This document shows positions 24,388 through 38,459 of a stretch of 64,000 bases of DNA, one piece after another. The stretch lies in NCBI GenBank assembly GCA_047967505.1, contig CM106538.1; one strand, written 5' to 3'. This DNA comes from Dipteris shenzhenensis (Eukaryota > Polypodiophyta > Polypodiopsida > Gleicheniales). The position numbers were made by a program, and so were the translations under genes. The notes beneath the pieces were generated by a model that was not told where the DNA came from, made no database searches, and worked only from the letters and a program-made list of their open reading frames with translations. Each line of letters starts with the position of its first letter. Position 1 is the first letter of the stretch.

Positions 24388-25085
24388 CGGAGATGGTTCG
24401 GAGAGAGAGAGAGAGGGAGGAGAGAGAGAGGAGAGAGGAGAGAGAGGGAGGAGAGGAGAGAGAGGAGAGAGGGAGGGAGGAGAGAGAGGAGAGGGAGGAG
24501 AGAGAGAGAGGAGGAGAGAGAGAGGGAGGGAGAGAGAGAGAGCGAGGGAGAGAGGGAGGGAGGAGAGAGAGAGAGAGAGAGAGAGAGGGAGGAGAGAGAG
24601 AAAGAGGGAGAGGAGGAGAGGAGAGAGAGGAGAGAGAGAGGAGAGAGGGAGGGAGGAGAGAGAGGAGAGGGAGGAGAGAGAGAGGGAGGGAGGAGAGAGG
24701 AGAGGGAGGAGAGAGAGAGAAAGAGGGAGGGAGGAGAGGAGAGAGAGGAGAGAGAGAGGAGAGAGGGAGGGAGGAGAGAGAGGAGAGGGAGGAGAGAGAG
24801 AGAGGGAGGAGAGAGGAGAGGAGGAGAGAGAGAGGAGAGAGGGAGGAGAGAGAGAGAGGAGAGAGGGAGGGAGGAGAGCGAGAGAGGGAGGGAGGAGAGC
24901 GAGAGAGCGAGGGAGAGAGAGGGAGGGAGGAGAGAGAGAGCGAGAGAGAGAGAGGGAGGAGAGAGAGAGAAAGAGGGAGGGAGGGAGAGGGAGGGAGGAG
25001 AGAGAGAGAGGAGGAAGAGAGAGAGAGAGGGAGGAGGGAGAGAGAGAGAGGGAGGAGAGAGAGAGGAGAGAGGAGGAGAGAGGAG

Positions 25086-25157
<72 letters not shown>

Positions 25158-25162
25158 GGAGG

Positions 25163-25221
<59 letters not shown>

Positions 25222-25347
25222 GGAGGAGGAGAGAGAGAGAGAGAGGAGGAGAGAGAGAGTGGTTGAGAGAGTGGAGAGTGAGTTGTGTGAGGGGGGGAGG
25301 AGGAGAGAGGAGGAGAGAGAGAGGAGGAGAGAGAGAGGGAGGGAGGG

Positions 25348-25378
<31 letters not shown>

Positions 25379-25506
25379 GGGAGGAGAGAGAGAGAGAGAG
25401 AGGGAGGAGGGAGAGAGAGAGGAGGAGGAGAGAGGGAGAGAGAGAGAGAGAGAGGAGGGGGAGGGAGAGAGGAGGAGAGGGAGAGGAGAGGGAGGAGAGA
25501 GAGAGG
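24388..25506. repeat. Long (GA)n/(GGA)n purine tract, left arm only
   Basis: About 1.1 kb of nearly pure A and G on the plus strand. It is absent from the right arm: right-arm sequence around 51120-51165 runs from AATAAGCTTGAAAG to AGATAATTAATGTCAC without it. The very long R/E/G frame and its S/L/P complement are artefacts. Confidence 0.95.
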
Positions 25507-25640
25507 TGTGTGTGTGTGTGTGTGTGGTGTGTGTGGTGTGAGTGGGTGGTGTGTGTGTGGTTGTGTGTGTGTGTGTGTGTGGGTGTGTGTGGTGTGTGTG
25601 TGTGTGTGTGTTGTGTGTGTTTGTGTGTGTGTGTGTGTTG

Positions 25641-25695
<55 letters not shown>

Positions 25696-25818
25696 TGTTG
25701 TTTTGTTTTTTTGTGTGTTTTTGTGTGTGGTGTGTTGTTGTTGGTTGTGTGTTGTGTTGTGGTGTTTTTGTTGTGTGTTGGGGATTGGTATGTGTGTTGT
25801 TTGTGTTGGTTTTGTTTT
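25507..25818. repeat. (GT)n tract
   Basis: GT/GTGG repeats over about 310 bp run straight into the assembly gap, so the true length is unknown. Confidence 0.95.
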
Positions 25819-25918
25819 NNNNNNNNNNNNNNNNNNNNNNNNNNNNNNNNNNNNNNNNNNNNNNNNNNNNNNNNNNNNNNNNNNNNNNNNNNNNNNNNNN
25901 NNNNNNNNNNNNNNNNNN
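25819..25918. other. Assembly gap, 100 N
   Basis: Exactly 100 N between a GT tract and a GA tract, a conventional gap size. The missing length is unknown. Confidence 0.98.
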
Positions 25919-25994
25919 TAGAGAGAGAGAGGAGAGAGGAGAGAGAGATAAGAGATTAGTGCATGTGCGTGTGCTTCATGAGGGACACAATCAA

Positions 25995-26025
<31 letters not shown>

Positions 26026-26515
26026 CATTTGTGTGTGTGCAAGAAGGGGGGTGGGTGTTGTGCGAATGCTTTGCCTCTCTTCTAACTGAATAGTTCAGTA
26101 AAACTGAGCATAGAGCCAAGCCAAGTGGTGCCTATGCTGGAGGATTTTGAAACTTGAAATTCTATTGCTAGAAATTACAAACATTTTAAGATCTCACTTT
26201 GAGACCCAACGGAGTGGGTCTTTAACCCGTCGTAGACGGGTCATGCTACTCGTGTTTTTAAAGGAGGTAGGTGTGGACCTCTCCTTAACTTACACATAAA
26301 TATTGCAAACAAATTATTTTACCTTTTGAAGGAAGAGATCACTATACCCTTCCCACCCGACAAGCCAAAAAGAAACCCAAGGAAGGTCCAAGAATAAACC
26401 AACAATAGACCCACAAGTGCGTCCAAAAATCAGAATTATTTTTTACCAAAAAAAGATATGAGAGTCTTATTATTGAAAGATATATCTAATTGCAAGCACA
26501 CATTTACGATTCAAG
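25919..26515. other. Rest of the left-arm insertion
   Basis: Starts with GA repeats to about 26025 and continues with AT-rich DNA that has no match in the right arm up to about 26508, where AAGCTTATTACTATG resumes the shared sequence. No terminal repeats or target duplication could be defined for the insertion. Confidence 0.5.
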
Positions 26516-26592
26516 CTTATTACTATGTCTCTACGAGAACACCGATCGAGGTTGGCATTGGTAACCTCCTCTATTTTCCTCATGTTGCAAGG

Positions 26593-28299
<1,707 letters not shown>

Positions 28300-28429
28300 G
28301 CTAAGGTAAGGGTGGAGAAGGAAGAAGCAGGGGGTGGACTGAGTAGTTGGGAAATGGGAAGCTCTACTGTGATGAAGGTTAGATGACGAGATGAAGGGAG
28401 CGGTGTAGTGAAATGATGGGGAGGGGCTC

Positions 28430-28440
28430 TAATATATAGA
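28430..28440 (-). promoter_or_regulatory. Likely TATA box of the left OPR gene
   Basis: On the minus strand CCTCTATATATTAGAGCCCC lies about 132 bp before the start codon. The right copy has the related CCTCTATAAATTAG. The region between holds one CTTCATCACAGTAGAGCTTC motif, which is multiplied in the right arm. Confidence 0.6.
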
Positions 28441-28639
28441 GGCAGGAGACCAAGTTTACCAGCACATGCAACGTTTAATATCGCGCCTGCTCCCTCAGTG
28501 CTTGCTGCCGTGTCGTAGATTGCCACCAAGTTCATGAAAACTTTCTGCCTCGGTCGGAGAGTCACAAAAGCTTGGACATTTACAAAAGCTTGTTTTAAAC
28601 ATACTTTGTCGCGTTCTCTAGTGCTGGCCAAGTAACTAG

Positions 28640-29325
28640 AATGCTGGGGCAGCTGCTTAGTATATTGTAAGTGTATTATAAGTAGGTAAGTATATTGTAA
28701 GTAACTAGAATGGGATATTGTTCAAGTCATTCTTGTAGGCAAGTCATTCTTGTAGGGCTCTTGGACCAAAGAGGAGTTTCATCCTAGTTTCATATGGACT
28801 AGTGAATTTTCAAAATTGAGGAAATCATAACTTCTTTGCCTTCCTTTTCGTTGGGTTGATGTGTATATCATTCTCTATGAAGGGACATGCGAAGACTATG
28901 AGTCCTTTAATGGGTTTGTCTCCTCCTTGCAAGGAAAGCAAGTGTTTACACATCGTGTCAAATTAAAAAACAAGCGCCGACATGCAAGGCCCACACAAGT
29001 GGGACATAGAGCATCACTATTGAGGAGGGATCTTGCTTAATGATGACATAATCATTGATGCAATCCTTTTGTATGATTTGCTTCAATATTGTTGCCCTAG
29101 ACTCTCTTCTACAAGAATCCATGAGTTTGCAAAAAAGGTCAACTTCATGGAAGCTTCCATTCATATGTCCCCCCTTATTCAATTGAAGGGCATCTCCTTC
29201 TCATCCCAATAGAAAGCAAGTAATTCATGAGAGGTACACTTAGATTGAAGGGCATCTCTTTCTAATCAACTAAAGAGCATCATCTCTTTCACACCACTCT
29301 TAGATATTAGGGATGGTGATAAAAG

Positions 29326-29388
<63 letters not shown>

Positions 29389-31340
29389 CTCTCTTACACA
29401 CACACACACACACTGGTATTTAACTTGTGAAGTTAAGGGCCTTCCCTAGTGGGCTTTTGCATATTATTTGGAGGCAAATAAATAAAATTTTTGGAGTCAA
29501 TTGAGAGCTATACACTCAAAACGACTTGAGATTGAGAAGCTTGATTTGAAATTTGACATCAAACAAATGTTAGCCATTCATACTTGCAATTCTTTTTCCA
29601 AATAATACTCATGAAAACACCTTTCTTATAAATTGAAGCTATTCAAATAAATTCTCAAAACTATTCCAAGAATCAATTTTGTACAGATTATGTATCAAGA
29701 AAGAGAACTTTATTAAAGAGGACTTTAATAAATTTGCTAACTTGGCATGGAAACTTTATATCCTAAAATGCAGATAAGAGTCTCAATCTAACACTACATT
29801 AGAAACTATAAAAGGCACTGAGATAAGGCACTAAGATCATGTGCATGCAAAAACTTAGCATTAAAAAGTAGTGTTATTCAATCTAGTAACAGGGGGTATA
29901 TGCAAAATAACATGTACATTCATAAGAAAGTGTATTATATTAGGAGATTTCACACTATTTTTATTTAATCACACTTATAAAAGGAATTTCTAAAATGAGT
30001 TTTAGAAAAGACCAACTATTTAATAATGTTGGATTTGTATAAAGTCCAATTACAAAGTTGAACCATGGAACGTCCAAAGCTAATGAATCCATTGTACAAT
30101 ACTATTTTGTAAGCTCTCCCAAAATAACATACTAACTTTGTAAAACATATAGGACTCTAGGTGAGCATAGCCGAAACATTAGATATCAATCTATAAAAAA
30201 AAACTCTCATTTTGAATGGATAAATCTTATAACAAGATGGAGATTCTCTAGAAAAGGTCCTTATAAACTTTTTTAATATTATAATACACTATTTAAGTAA
30301 ACAAAATTCATATTTAGGAAAAGTGGAATAGGCATGCACGCATGCACACACACAATCATGGACATGCACATCCGCATGCCCACATACCCACATGCATGCG
30401 CATGCATGCACATGTGTGCACGTGCCCGTCATTTTCTTATGTTAAACCACACCATTTAGATATATTTCTATTATGTTTCGTATGATTTATTTCTTATTTA
30501 TGATACTTGTAAATCATACTTGTACAAGAAATGTTTTTCAAATATACTATTTTGTACTTTTGATATTTTAACTATGAGCATGACTACAATTGTTGCACAT
30601 GCGATAGGTTGTGGGGGATCAGGGTAAATTAAGGAATGAAGGGTATCTATTTGCAAACGCAATGCGAGGGAGAGGGGCGGCACACGGGACTCTACACACT
30701 ATCATATGGCATCAAGTATAACTGATCAAATTATAAATGCAATACCTTGAAAAAAAATTATTTTGCATCCCTTGTAGGAGATTGAGAAGCTTGATTTGAA
30801 ATGTGACATTAGACAAATGTTAGCCATTGATACTTGTAATTCTTTTTCCAAAGAATAGTCTTAAAGCCAACTTTCTTGTAAATTAAAGCTATTAATTTCT
30901 CCTTGCCTACTTTGGGGAATTCAAATGAATTTTTCATGAAAAAGTATCCCAAGTTTAGCTGCCTACTTTGGGGAATTCAAATAAATGTTCAAAACTATTC
31001 CAAGAATTAATTTCTTACATATGGATCAAGAAGAGAACTTTATTACAGAGGACCTTTATAAATTTCTTAACTATCGTGAAAACTTTACATCCTAAAATGC
31101 AGATAAGAGACTCAATCCAACACTACATCAGAAACTATAAAAGGCACTGTGATAAGGCACTAAGGTCATGTGCATGCAAAAACTTAGCAATTTTCTAAAT
31201 CATACTCGTACAATAATTTTTTACCAATATACCACTTTGTACTTTTTCCACCTTAACTACTAGCATGACTACAAATGTTGCACATGTAATAGGCTATGGG
31301 GGATTGGTGTAAGATTAAGGTAACATTGGGGGTTGGAGTA
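28640..31340. other. Left-arm noncoding DNA
   Basis: Mirrored by 45.0-48.3 kb. No frame is protein-like; the short frame at 29182-28958 is shared with 47814-48038 but has no domain. It holds two copies of a diverged direct repeat (29.70-29.88 and 30.78-31.19 kb: TTTATTA...CCTAAAATGCAGATAAGAG...AAAAGGCACT). Relative to the right arm, the equivalent of about 45305-46120 is missing here at the junction near 30770. Confidence 0.55.
29326..29385. repeat. (CT)n microsatellite
   Basis: About 60 bp of CT, followed by a short (CA)n. The right arm has the complementary (GA)n at 47610-47650. Confidence 0.95.
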
Positions 31341-31356
31341 AACCTATGCAATAGGT

Positions 31357-31500
31357 GTTGGAATGAGAGGAAGAGAGGAGTGAGACACAAGATTTCTCCT
31401 TGAAGAAGTTGATTGTATTGATATATCAGAGGCATATATACAATTCAGAACTAGATGGAGTTAGGGCGATCTATATATATGTCTAACACCCCCACTTAAA
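31357..31500 (-). mobile_element. Copia 3' LTR remnant, left arm
   Basis: On the minus strand GTTTAAGTGGGGG is followed by TGTTAGACATATATATAG (from 31488), the polypurine tract and TG start of a copia 3' LTR. It runs to CATTCCAACA at about 31357, roughly 132 bp. The right arm has the same at 44588-44731. No primer binding site or 5' LTR is present, so it is a truncated element that was duplicated with the arm. Confidence 0.7.
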
Positions 31501-31744
31501 CTAGGCCCTCTAGCTATCGAATGAAAAAACCCTTGGGGAGTACAAAGGAAAACCAAAGCCACTATATATGTGTGTGTGTGTGTGTGTTGTTAGCCGGAAA
31601 AGAAATCAAGACATGAGGCTAGAGGATAGGTATGGTGATGCTCGAGGGCCATAGAGGAATAGGGAACGTGAGGGGAGGAGCATTAACATGGGTGGGGAGA
31701 AGGAATTAGAAGGGAAGGGAATGAAGAGGGAGACTATGGCAGGA

Positions 31745-34252
31745 GCATCTTGTGCCAATCATGAGATTTCAAGCCATATAAATGCTCTATACCTCTTTTC
31801 TTGCTCTTTCTGAAGGCCCTCTTCAAACACCTCATGCATCCAGTGGGAGTACGAATTGTAGTGATAGCTCGTTTCACCGCCACCATCTCTAGCTTTGATA
31901 ACCTCCACGGCGCACGAGGTAAAAAGACACACCCATTTGGCCTCTCTTTTGGCCAAACTTCATGCATCCTCCTTGTGGTGCGTAGATCCTCCCTTATGCC
32001 TATGGAATCTCGTGTCCCATTCAAATGTTCCCAAATGGTAGATGCCACATTCTTGAAGATATTCATGGGATCAAGCAGGTGATTGATCTTGAGGTGGGAT
32101 CAATATGGTAGTCGATAAAAGATGGAGTATCTAAACAAAAGTTGGTGTTAGCGTGCAATCTTTATTTCCATTCAATGTAGCACATAATAGTTACAAACCC
32201 TTACTGGCTCATGCCAAGTGGTGGAGGAGTCATGGAACCATCCCAAATTCTCATCCAATCTCCTATAGTGAGTGACTGTGGGGGGATTTCATTCCAAGGG
32301 GCCACATATCTAGGATGATCAGGTGGAAGAAATCGATGGTGATTCTCATAGATGACCTTATTCAATGCATCTACTTATGAGGCAACTAGTCAAGGATCAC
32401 AAATAGGACATCCATGGTAACCCGATGTAGTGAGACTTGAATAATAGACGCAATTAAGAGTTCAAGGTGGGTTCAGGGTGCCACATCGATTGCCTACTCA
32501 TAATTAAAAGTTTAATGCTTACCTGAACACTCACCATAGCCTGGGAAGTCAAGCATCGTCCACATCAAGACTGCTTTGTAGTTGAAGTCTCATGATGAGG
32601 GAGGCCTGCTCACATCATGCACCTCGATACCTCTCCAAAGTATCTTTAGCTCATCAATCAAAGGATCCAAATAAACATCAGGATTTTTTACTTTATGTTT
32701 CCCTAGGATTAGAAGGGATAACATAACATGTCCTTTCTTAATTGCCATAGAGGGTGAAAGATTATAATTCACAGATATCACTGGCCATACACTTTAAGAG
32801 GTGCTTTTGAGACCAAATGGGTTCACACCATCCATACCCAATCCAAGTCTCAAGTTCCTAAGTTCTTCCTTGAAGCTTGGCCATGTGTCTTCAATATGCT
32901 TGCATGCAGGAGTGTCTACGGGAGTTCTCCACTTGCCATCAGTTGATCGATGGGAGGAAAGCCATGACATGAGCTCTGCAATGGATTTGCACTCAAACAT
33001 ATGTTGGATGCGAGGCCCGATTATGGGAAAATGTTGTAGAACCTTATGAGGCACATCCAAAGTTTTGAGATATGCTCTATATCTTGCCTCTCCACAAGTA
33101 GGACACTCTCTTGCATCCTTATGTGGTCTATGAAATAGAATGCAATCGTTGACGCATGCATGGATGTGCTTGTAATCTAATCCTCCAAGAGAGGTCACAT
33201 GTTGCCTTACCATATCTCTTAAGGTTGGTAATTTATTCTCCCTTGGAAGAATTTTACACAATAGCTTACACGTGAAGACCATAAATGAGAAAAGGCATTC
33301 AAGTGATTGACCCAATAGCATAATTCACCATGTTTGCAAAATAGACTTTAAAGCTTACTTGAGTAATGCATTCAAACTTGTATTACTCCATCCATACATG
33401 GTTTGCAAGTTTAGTAACCCAAGGGAGGCGCGTAGAACAGAGAATGTGCACCTCTCAAACAGTGGAGTCGATGCTGTAGTAAAAAGATTGTCATCCTGCT
33501 CCATGCTATCATCCCTACCTGAGGATTGATGGACATATAAATCCTACACCATATCATCAAACACCTCCTCCTCCATTGCCTCATGAGGTAATGGTAGACG
33601 GCTACTATCACCATCACTCCATGCATCCATAAAGGTCCCTCTTGAAGATCCCACCTCATATCACCGACGCTTTGCCTCCTCACAACGAGCATAGGGCAAC
33701 ATATGCAGGTGTGGCACTGCATCCTGTATCAAATTAAAAAAATCATATAGCAAACACATGAACATCCATAGGTATCTCAATCAGCTTAACTCTTTAACAC
33801 TTACCATGTCTATGGTTGCATGCCATTCTCTATGCTTTGAGACATGATTGAGTGTAATTCTGCGTGCACGATACATGTTTCCTTGACATCGATCACACAT
33901 ACATTTGATTTTTTGCTCCAACCACATTTCACGATGGTGGATACAGAGGGATTCATCCTCACTAGAGCTACTTGTTGAAGATGAAGACATCCTATAGATA
34001 AACAATCGAAAAAATGTGTTCTTGCATGAGTTGTATATGTCAAAACTTTGTGTAGCGTCTAAAAGTGTGTCTAACACCACGTCTGTATTGTGGAATGTGT
34101 CTATAGGTGCATCTAAAACACAGTGTAGATGCATTGATAGACGTGCGTTTAGATGTGCTCTTAGATGAGCTTTTAGACATGTGTTTAGATGCACTTTTAG
34201 ATGTGCAGATTGCTAAGCTAATTTTCAAACCTTCTTTTAGTGCGCTTGCTTT
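31745..34252 (-). pseudogene. CACTA transposase TNP2 relic, left arm
   Basis: TNP2 proteins cut and paste CACTA elements. Parts visible on the minus strand: MSSSSTSSSSEDE... with C-M-C-D-R-C in a transposase-associated Cys motif (33990-33805), a GT-AG intron, a D/E-rich linker (about 33723-33411), the TNP2 core HACVNDCILF, ECPTCGEARYR and RLGLGMDGVNPFG (33321-32794), PSMAIKKGHVMLSLL and PLIDELKILWRGIEV (32781-32590), DPMHIFKNVASTIWEHLNGT and YGLKSHDWHKML (32066-31745). There is a TGA in the linker at about 33665 and shifts between the parts. The DUF4218 and DUF4216 parts kept in the right arm are missing, because the copy ends at 31745. Its 5' side (34050-34210) has GTTTAGATGTGC/TTTAGACGTGC subterminal words. 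Confidence 0.85.
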
Positions 34253-34628
34253 CACTACAAGGCACATGCCCTTTTCTGATGGAAATACCGACCTTTTTTA
34301 CTCTAAAATTTTTTTTTTGATGGGCATAAAAACATCGCTATTAGCATCGAAAAATAATGGTCGCTATATAGCGACACTAATAAACGTTGCTATATAGCGA
34401 CGATTAATAGAAGCTAAAAGAAGAAATTAGTGGGGCTAAACAGGGCCACAGCAAGCTCTGTTTTGCCCCACTAATGTTTTCTTTAAAGTAATTCAAAAGA
34501 ATGTTGTTTGTTACAAAATTTCCTTTGTGAAAAGGATGATACAAAATCGCTCAAATGAGCTGAGCGATAGAAGCATATACATGTCAAAGATATACAACAT
34601 TGTTTGTTACAAAATTACCCTTTCGAAA
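34253..34628 (+). mobile_element. CACTA-type terminus, second copy of the 4588 unit
   Basis: CACTACAAGGCACATGCCC begins exactly where mirror homology with the right arm ends (GCTTGCTTT before it). TATATAGCGAC subterminal words and the AGTGGGGCTAAACAGGG hairpin are present as at 4588-5050. The copy stops in the second ACAAAAT repeat unit at 34628, where purine-rich DNA begins. Confidence 0.75.
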
Positions 34629-35075
34629 GAGAGGAGAAAAGAAGAAAAGAGGGGAAAAAAGAGAAAAAGAGAGAAAACATATGCTTATGAAAAGAAGAGA
34701 AAAAAAAATGAAAGAGAGGAAATAAGAGAGGGAAAAAGAAGTGAAAGAAGAGAAAGGAAGAGAGGAAAAGAGAAGGGAAAAAGAGAGGGGAAAGGCATAT
34801 GAGCATAAGCATAGGCAAATGCATATGCTTATGAAAAGAATAGAAGAGAGGATGAAAGAGAGGAAATAAGAGAGAGGAAAAGAAGAGAAGGAAGAGAAAG
34901 GAAGATGAGAAAAGAGAAGGAAAAAAGAGAGGGGAAAAGCATATGAGCATATGAGCATATGCTCATGCATAAGCATAAGCATATGAGCATAAGCATACGC
35001 AAATGCATATGCTTATGAAAGGAAGAGAAAAGAGGATGAAAGAGAGGAAAGAAGAGAAGCAAGAGGATCGTTTCT
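34629..35075. repeat. Purine-rich tract with GCATATGCTTATG repeats
   Basis: GAGAGGAAA/AGAAGAG words alternate with three copies of a block containing GCATATGAGCATAAGCATA and AATGCATATGCTTATGAAAG, spaced about 170-190 bp. The AT-rich blocks are themselves palindromic (CATATG, GCATATGC). Frames here are composition artefacts. Confidence 0.8.
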
Positions 35076-35099
35076 TGAAACTGGTGTCTTGTAAACAAC

Positions 35100-36250
35100 C
35101 ATGGGAAGGGGGACCGTAGAAGAAGGTGTAGCATACATTGGAGATCCTTGCTGGGCTGTTGAAGAAGCAAGGGTATATGGTACTAAAGGAAAGGCCAAAG
35201 AAGGTTGACCCATAAGCACGAGGAAGGAGCAAGAAGGCTCAGTGTTCTTGGCCCGTCGACATTGTTTGGCCATGTGAGAGTACCACCTGAGGGGTGGAGC
35301 TCGAGGGCATATCTTCTTTCCCACCTGTTGTTGCATCTGTGCTAATAGGGTAGTCTCGTTCTTTGTGAACTATTCATCGTTCTTGTAGCATTCCTAGATT
35401 TGCTACTGCTGTTGGGAGATCTTCTCAAGATTTGCACCTCTTTCCTATGATCAACTAGAAATTCATCACGATTTCACTAGAATCAACAAGCACATTACCA
35501 AAGACCTTAGAGCATCTCATTTGTCCAGATGGTTGAAAACCGAATTGAGTCCTTAGACAAAAAGGTACCTGTTTTCCTAGAGAATCCTTTCCAAATTACG
35601 TAAGGTCTCAAAGACTCCCAAGCTGACCACATACCTTTCTGTAAGTCTAACCCCATTGCTATTTAGATTTCCTTACCATAGAGGTCTGGACCTACCAGAG
35701 GGTGTTTCCAATGCTTGCACCTATTAACCTTGACCTTGCTAATATTTCGGAGGATTAAGTAGGCCCAAATCTTTTCCGGATGTTGCACCACCTTGATGAT
35801 CCATTAAGCCATGAATCTGGCCATAGATTTCTCCACATCTACAATTCCTAGGCCTCCTGTTGCCTTTGGCATTGTGCATGTTTGCCATTTGACTTTAGGA
35901 ACCTTGTGATTGATAGTGTCTCCTCCCCAAAGAAAGGATCTAAATAAGCTATTAATTTGTCTAAGGAATTTTTTAGTTGTGTACAAGCATGAAATGAAAT
36001 AGATGATGGAGGGGTAGATGTAGTGGTTGAGGACAAACTTTTTCTTGCTAGTATTGGTTGTAGCCCTTGCCATTTGTTCACCTTCCATTTGACCCTATCT
36101 AGGACCTAGTCCCATCCATCCTACATGGTGCACCTGAATCCCATAGGGATTCCCAGTAGTATGAATACCTCTCAGTTTTTTTCTCTCTTTATAGCCCTTG
36201 TTATAAAGGCCTTCAAAACTAACCACGATAGCTTCCCATCCTTCTTAGGG
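35100..36250 (-). pseudogene. 3' part of a LINE (L1-type) ORF2
   Basis: Minus-strand reading shows LGIPMGFR (36180-36150), VKWKVNKWQGLQPILARK, then INSLFRSFLWGGDTINHKVPKVKW, CTMPKATGGLGIVDVEKSMA (36088-35804), then EKIWAYLILRN. These are the end of reverse transcriptase and the following connection region of plant L1 elements. Upstream catalytic reverse transcriptase blocks are not here. Frameshifts lie near 36090 and stops further down. The orientation is opposite to the LINE 5' part at 62.3-64 kb. Confidence 0.8.
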
Positions 36251-37120
36251 AAAAAATGATGGAAAGGTATAAAGGAACCTTTTTAGCATCAAAACAAGCA
36301 CGCTTGTCCAATGGAGCTCCACGACAAGGCCCAAGCAAGGGAATCCATGTAAGATGTGTTGAGAGGACCTGCCACACACTTGCAGTCCCACTTGTTATCT
36401 CTTTGTACTTCATCCTCTTTGATTCCCCAAAAGACTCTGTTCACCTCACTGCCACAAAAACCTGGCTCTTAGAAAATTCACCACATCAGCCACACACTTC
36501 AAAGTCCATCCATTTGGTTTTAATTGTTCCATGTGTAAGCTCTCTGTTTATGAAATCTCTAGCTCCGTTATGTTCTCCTTTTCCATGGCCTGAATCTCGA
36601 AGGCTCCATAACATTTCAAGTCGAGTTAGGCTAAAGTTCTTGGCAACAAAGTAGAAAGGATTATTTGTTTTGAATTGGGCTCCACATCTGTCCGACCACA
36701 CCCAATGATGTTTCAATGCAAGACCCTAATGTTTAAGCCACTGGTGATGAAAAGAAAGCAATGTTGCACAAAGAGGGTGTCATGTGTCTTGTCATCTAAA
36801 ATATATAAATGGATACTTTTCCTAACATGGTTTGAACCAGTGCGCACATATGTTATGTGCACTAAGATGGTAACCTGATAAAATTTATCATACCATGGTC
36901 ACAAACACCACAAGCACATGTGCATAGTGTCCCATGGATTCCGAATTGTTTCTTCCGCATATAATTGAATCATTTGCACATGTGAAGCGTAGTAGCAAGT
37001 GTATCGATCCTTCAACTTGCACACAAAGAAGGGCTTCAGGCCCTCAAAGCATCTTTGAGAAATCTTCATATGTGGGTAGCAGTGCTTGAATCTTTAGAAG
37101 AACTCCACCTACCACAAAAC
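36251..37120 (-). pseudogene. C-terminal part of an unclassified DDE-like transposase, centre copy
   Basis: On the minus strand: FEGLKPFFVCKLKDRYTCYYA-like sequence (about 37060-36960), then after a deletion THDTLFVQH and HHWVWSDRCGAQFKTNNPFY (36716-36650), MLWSLRDSGHGKGEHNGARDF (about 36620), TKWMDFEVCG, and a tail MKYKEITSGTASVWQ (36413-36219). The WSD-x-C-x-x-QFK and GHGKG-x-x-x-GA blocks belong to a plant multi-copy family that I cannot name. The segment equal to 61000-61450 of the other copy is missing at about 36878. It is an inverted copy of 60.76-62.1 kb. Confidence 0.65.
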
Positions 37121-37129
37121 AAATATTGG

Positions 37130-38450
37130 ATAGTAGTGTCTCTGGACCACTAAGAATCACTTAATAGTACCTTAGAACTATTTAATAGTACTCCAAACCA
37201 ATTAATAGTGCTTCATTATGACCACTTAATAGTATGTTTTCAATCACATAAAAGCACTTAATAGTACTTTTGGCTTATTAATTAATAGTATTTCATAACC
37301 ACTTAATAGTGCTTCCGGACAACTTAATAGTACTTCTAGACTATCAAGCTTGCATTTCCAATTCAAGGCTTCTAGTTTATGGTCAAATCTTAAACATCAA
37401 CAACGATTTTGTGCTTTGACTTTGCATTGCCATTACTACACAGGAAGTAGGTTCTCCTTTACTCTCTCTTTCAAAAAAGATCTAGTCCAATTTGTGCAAA
37501 GAGAATTTTAGAGACTTGAACATCATTTGTAGTCCACTTTCCATGTTGATCTCCTTCAATTTCTCATATCAAACACATCCAATGGAATGAGATCCACATG
37601 AAAAGTGGATGACAAACAATGTTACATGCCCATTCAAATGATCAGATCCATTGAGAATGCTAATAACTCTAGCCTCCTAACAAACCCATCTTGCTTCTTT
37701 CATCATTTGTAATAATAGGACAAACAAAAGGGCTAGAAAATGACTAGTCATAGTACTTCTAGACCACTTAATAGTAGTAATAACTAGTTAATAGTACTAC
37801 AAAACCACCTAATACTACTTTAAGTCTACTTAAAGCACTCCAAGACCACTTAGAAGCACTAATTTTTACTTTAATAGTGGTTCAGAACAACTGAATAGTG
37901 CTTTAGCACCACTTAGTAGTAGTTTTGTAGCACTTACAAGTACTGCTGTACCACTTAATAGTACTTCAGCACCATTTATTAATATTGCAGAACCACTTAG
38001 TATAACCTCTAGATCACTAAGAAGCACTTATAAGTCCTTTAGTACATTTAAGAATTTCTTATAAACTAGTCAATAGTACCTCTAGAACACTTATGAGTAC
38101 ATATGAACCAATTTCAAGGACCTAAGGGCCATATTGACAAACACATTAAGAAGGATTTATCATGTGTTTGCTAATAATAGTACTTTAAAACCACTTAATA
38201 CTGGTTCAAGACCACTTGATAGTGCTTCAAGAACACTTAATACTACTTTTATAGCACCTAAAAGTACAACTGTACCACTTTTTTGGCACCATTTAATAAT
38301 ACTGCAGAACCACTTAAAAGAACTTCTGGATCACTTAGAAGAAATTATAAGTCCTTTGGTCCTTCTAAGAATTGCTTATAAACCAGTCAATAGTACCTCT
38401 AGAACACGTAAAAGTGCATCTGAACCAATTTGAAGGACCTAATGGCCATA
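37130..38450. repeat. 21-bp minisatellite (CACTTAATAGTACTT family), centre copy
   Basis: ACCACTTAATAGTACTTC-type units of about 21 bp (range 20-25) fill 37140-37350, 37750-38110 and 38170-38420, broken by unique DNA at 37350-37740. Because 21 is a multiple of three, a heptad frame (PLN-S-T-x-x type) stays open for 99 codons at 38134-38433. Inverted copy of the array at 59.46-60.75 kb. Confidence 0.85.
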
Positions 38451-38459
38451 TTGACAAAC

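Noticed and set aside
24321-26093. Very long open frames (up to 564 codons) rich in R/E/G, S/L/P or V/C
   Set aside because: They read through (GA)n, (GT)n and the N gap. All six frames are open because the repeats lack stop codons.
37130-38450. A genuine heptad-repeat protein gene in the 21-bp array
   Set aside because: The frame stays open only for segments, has no start context or splice structure, and the units vary at all positions. It is kept as a finding about the repeat, not as a gene.
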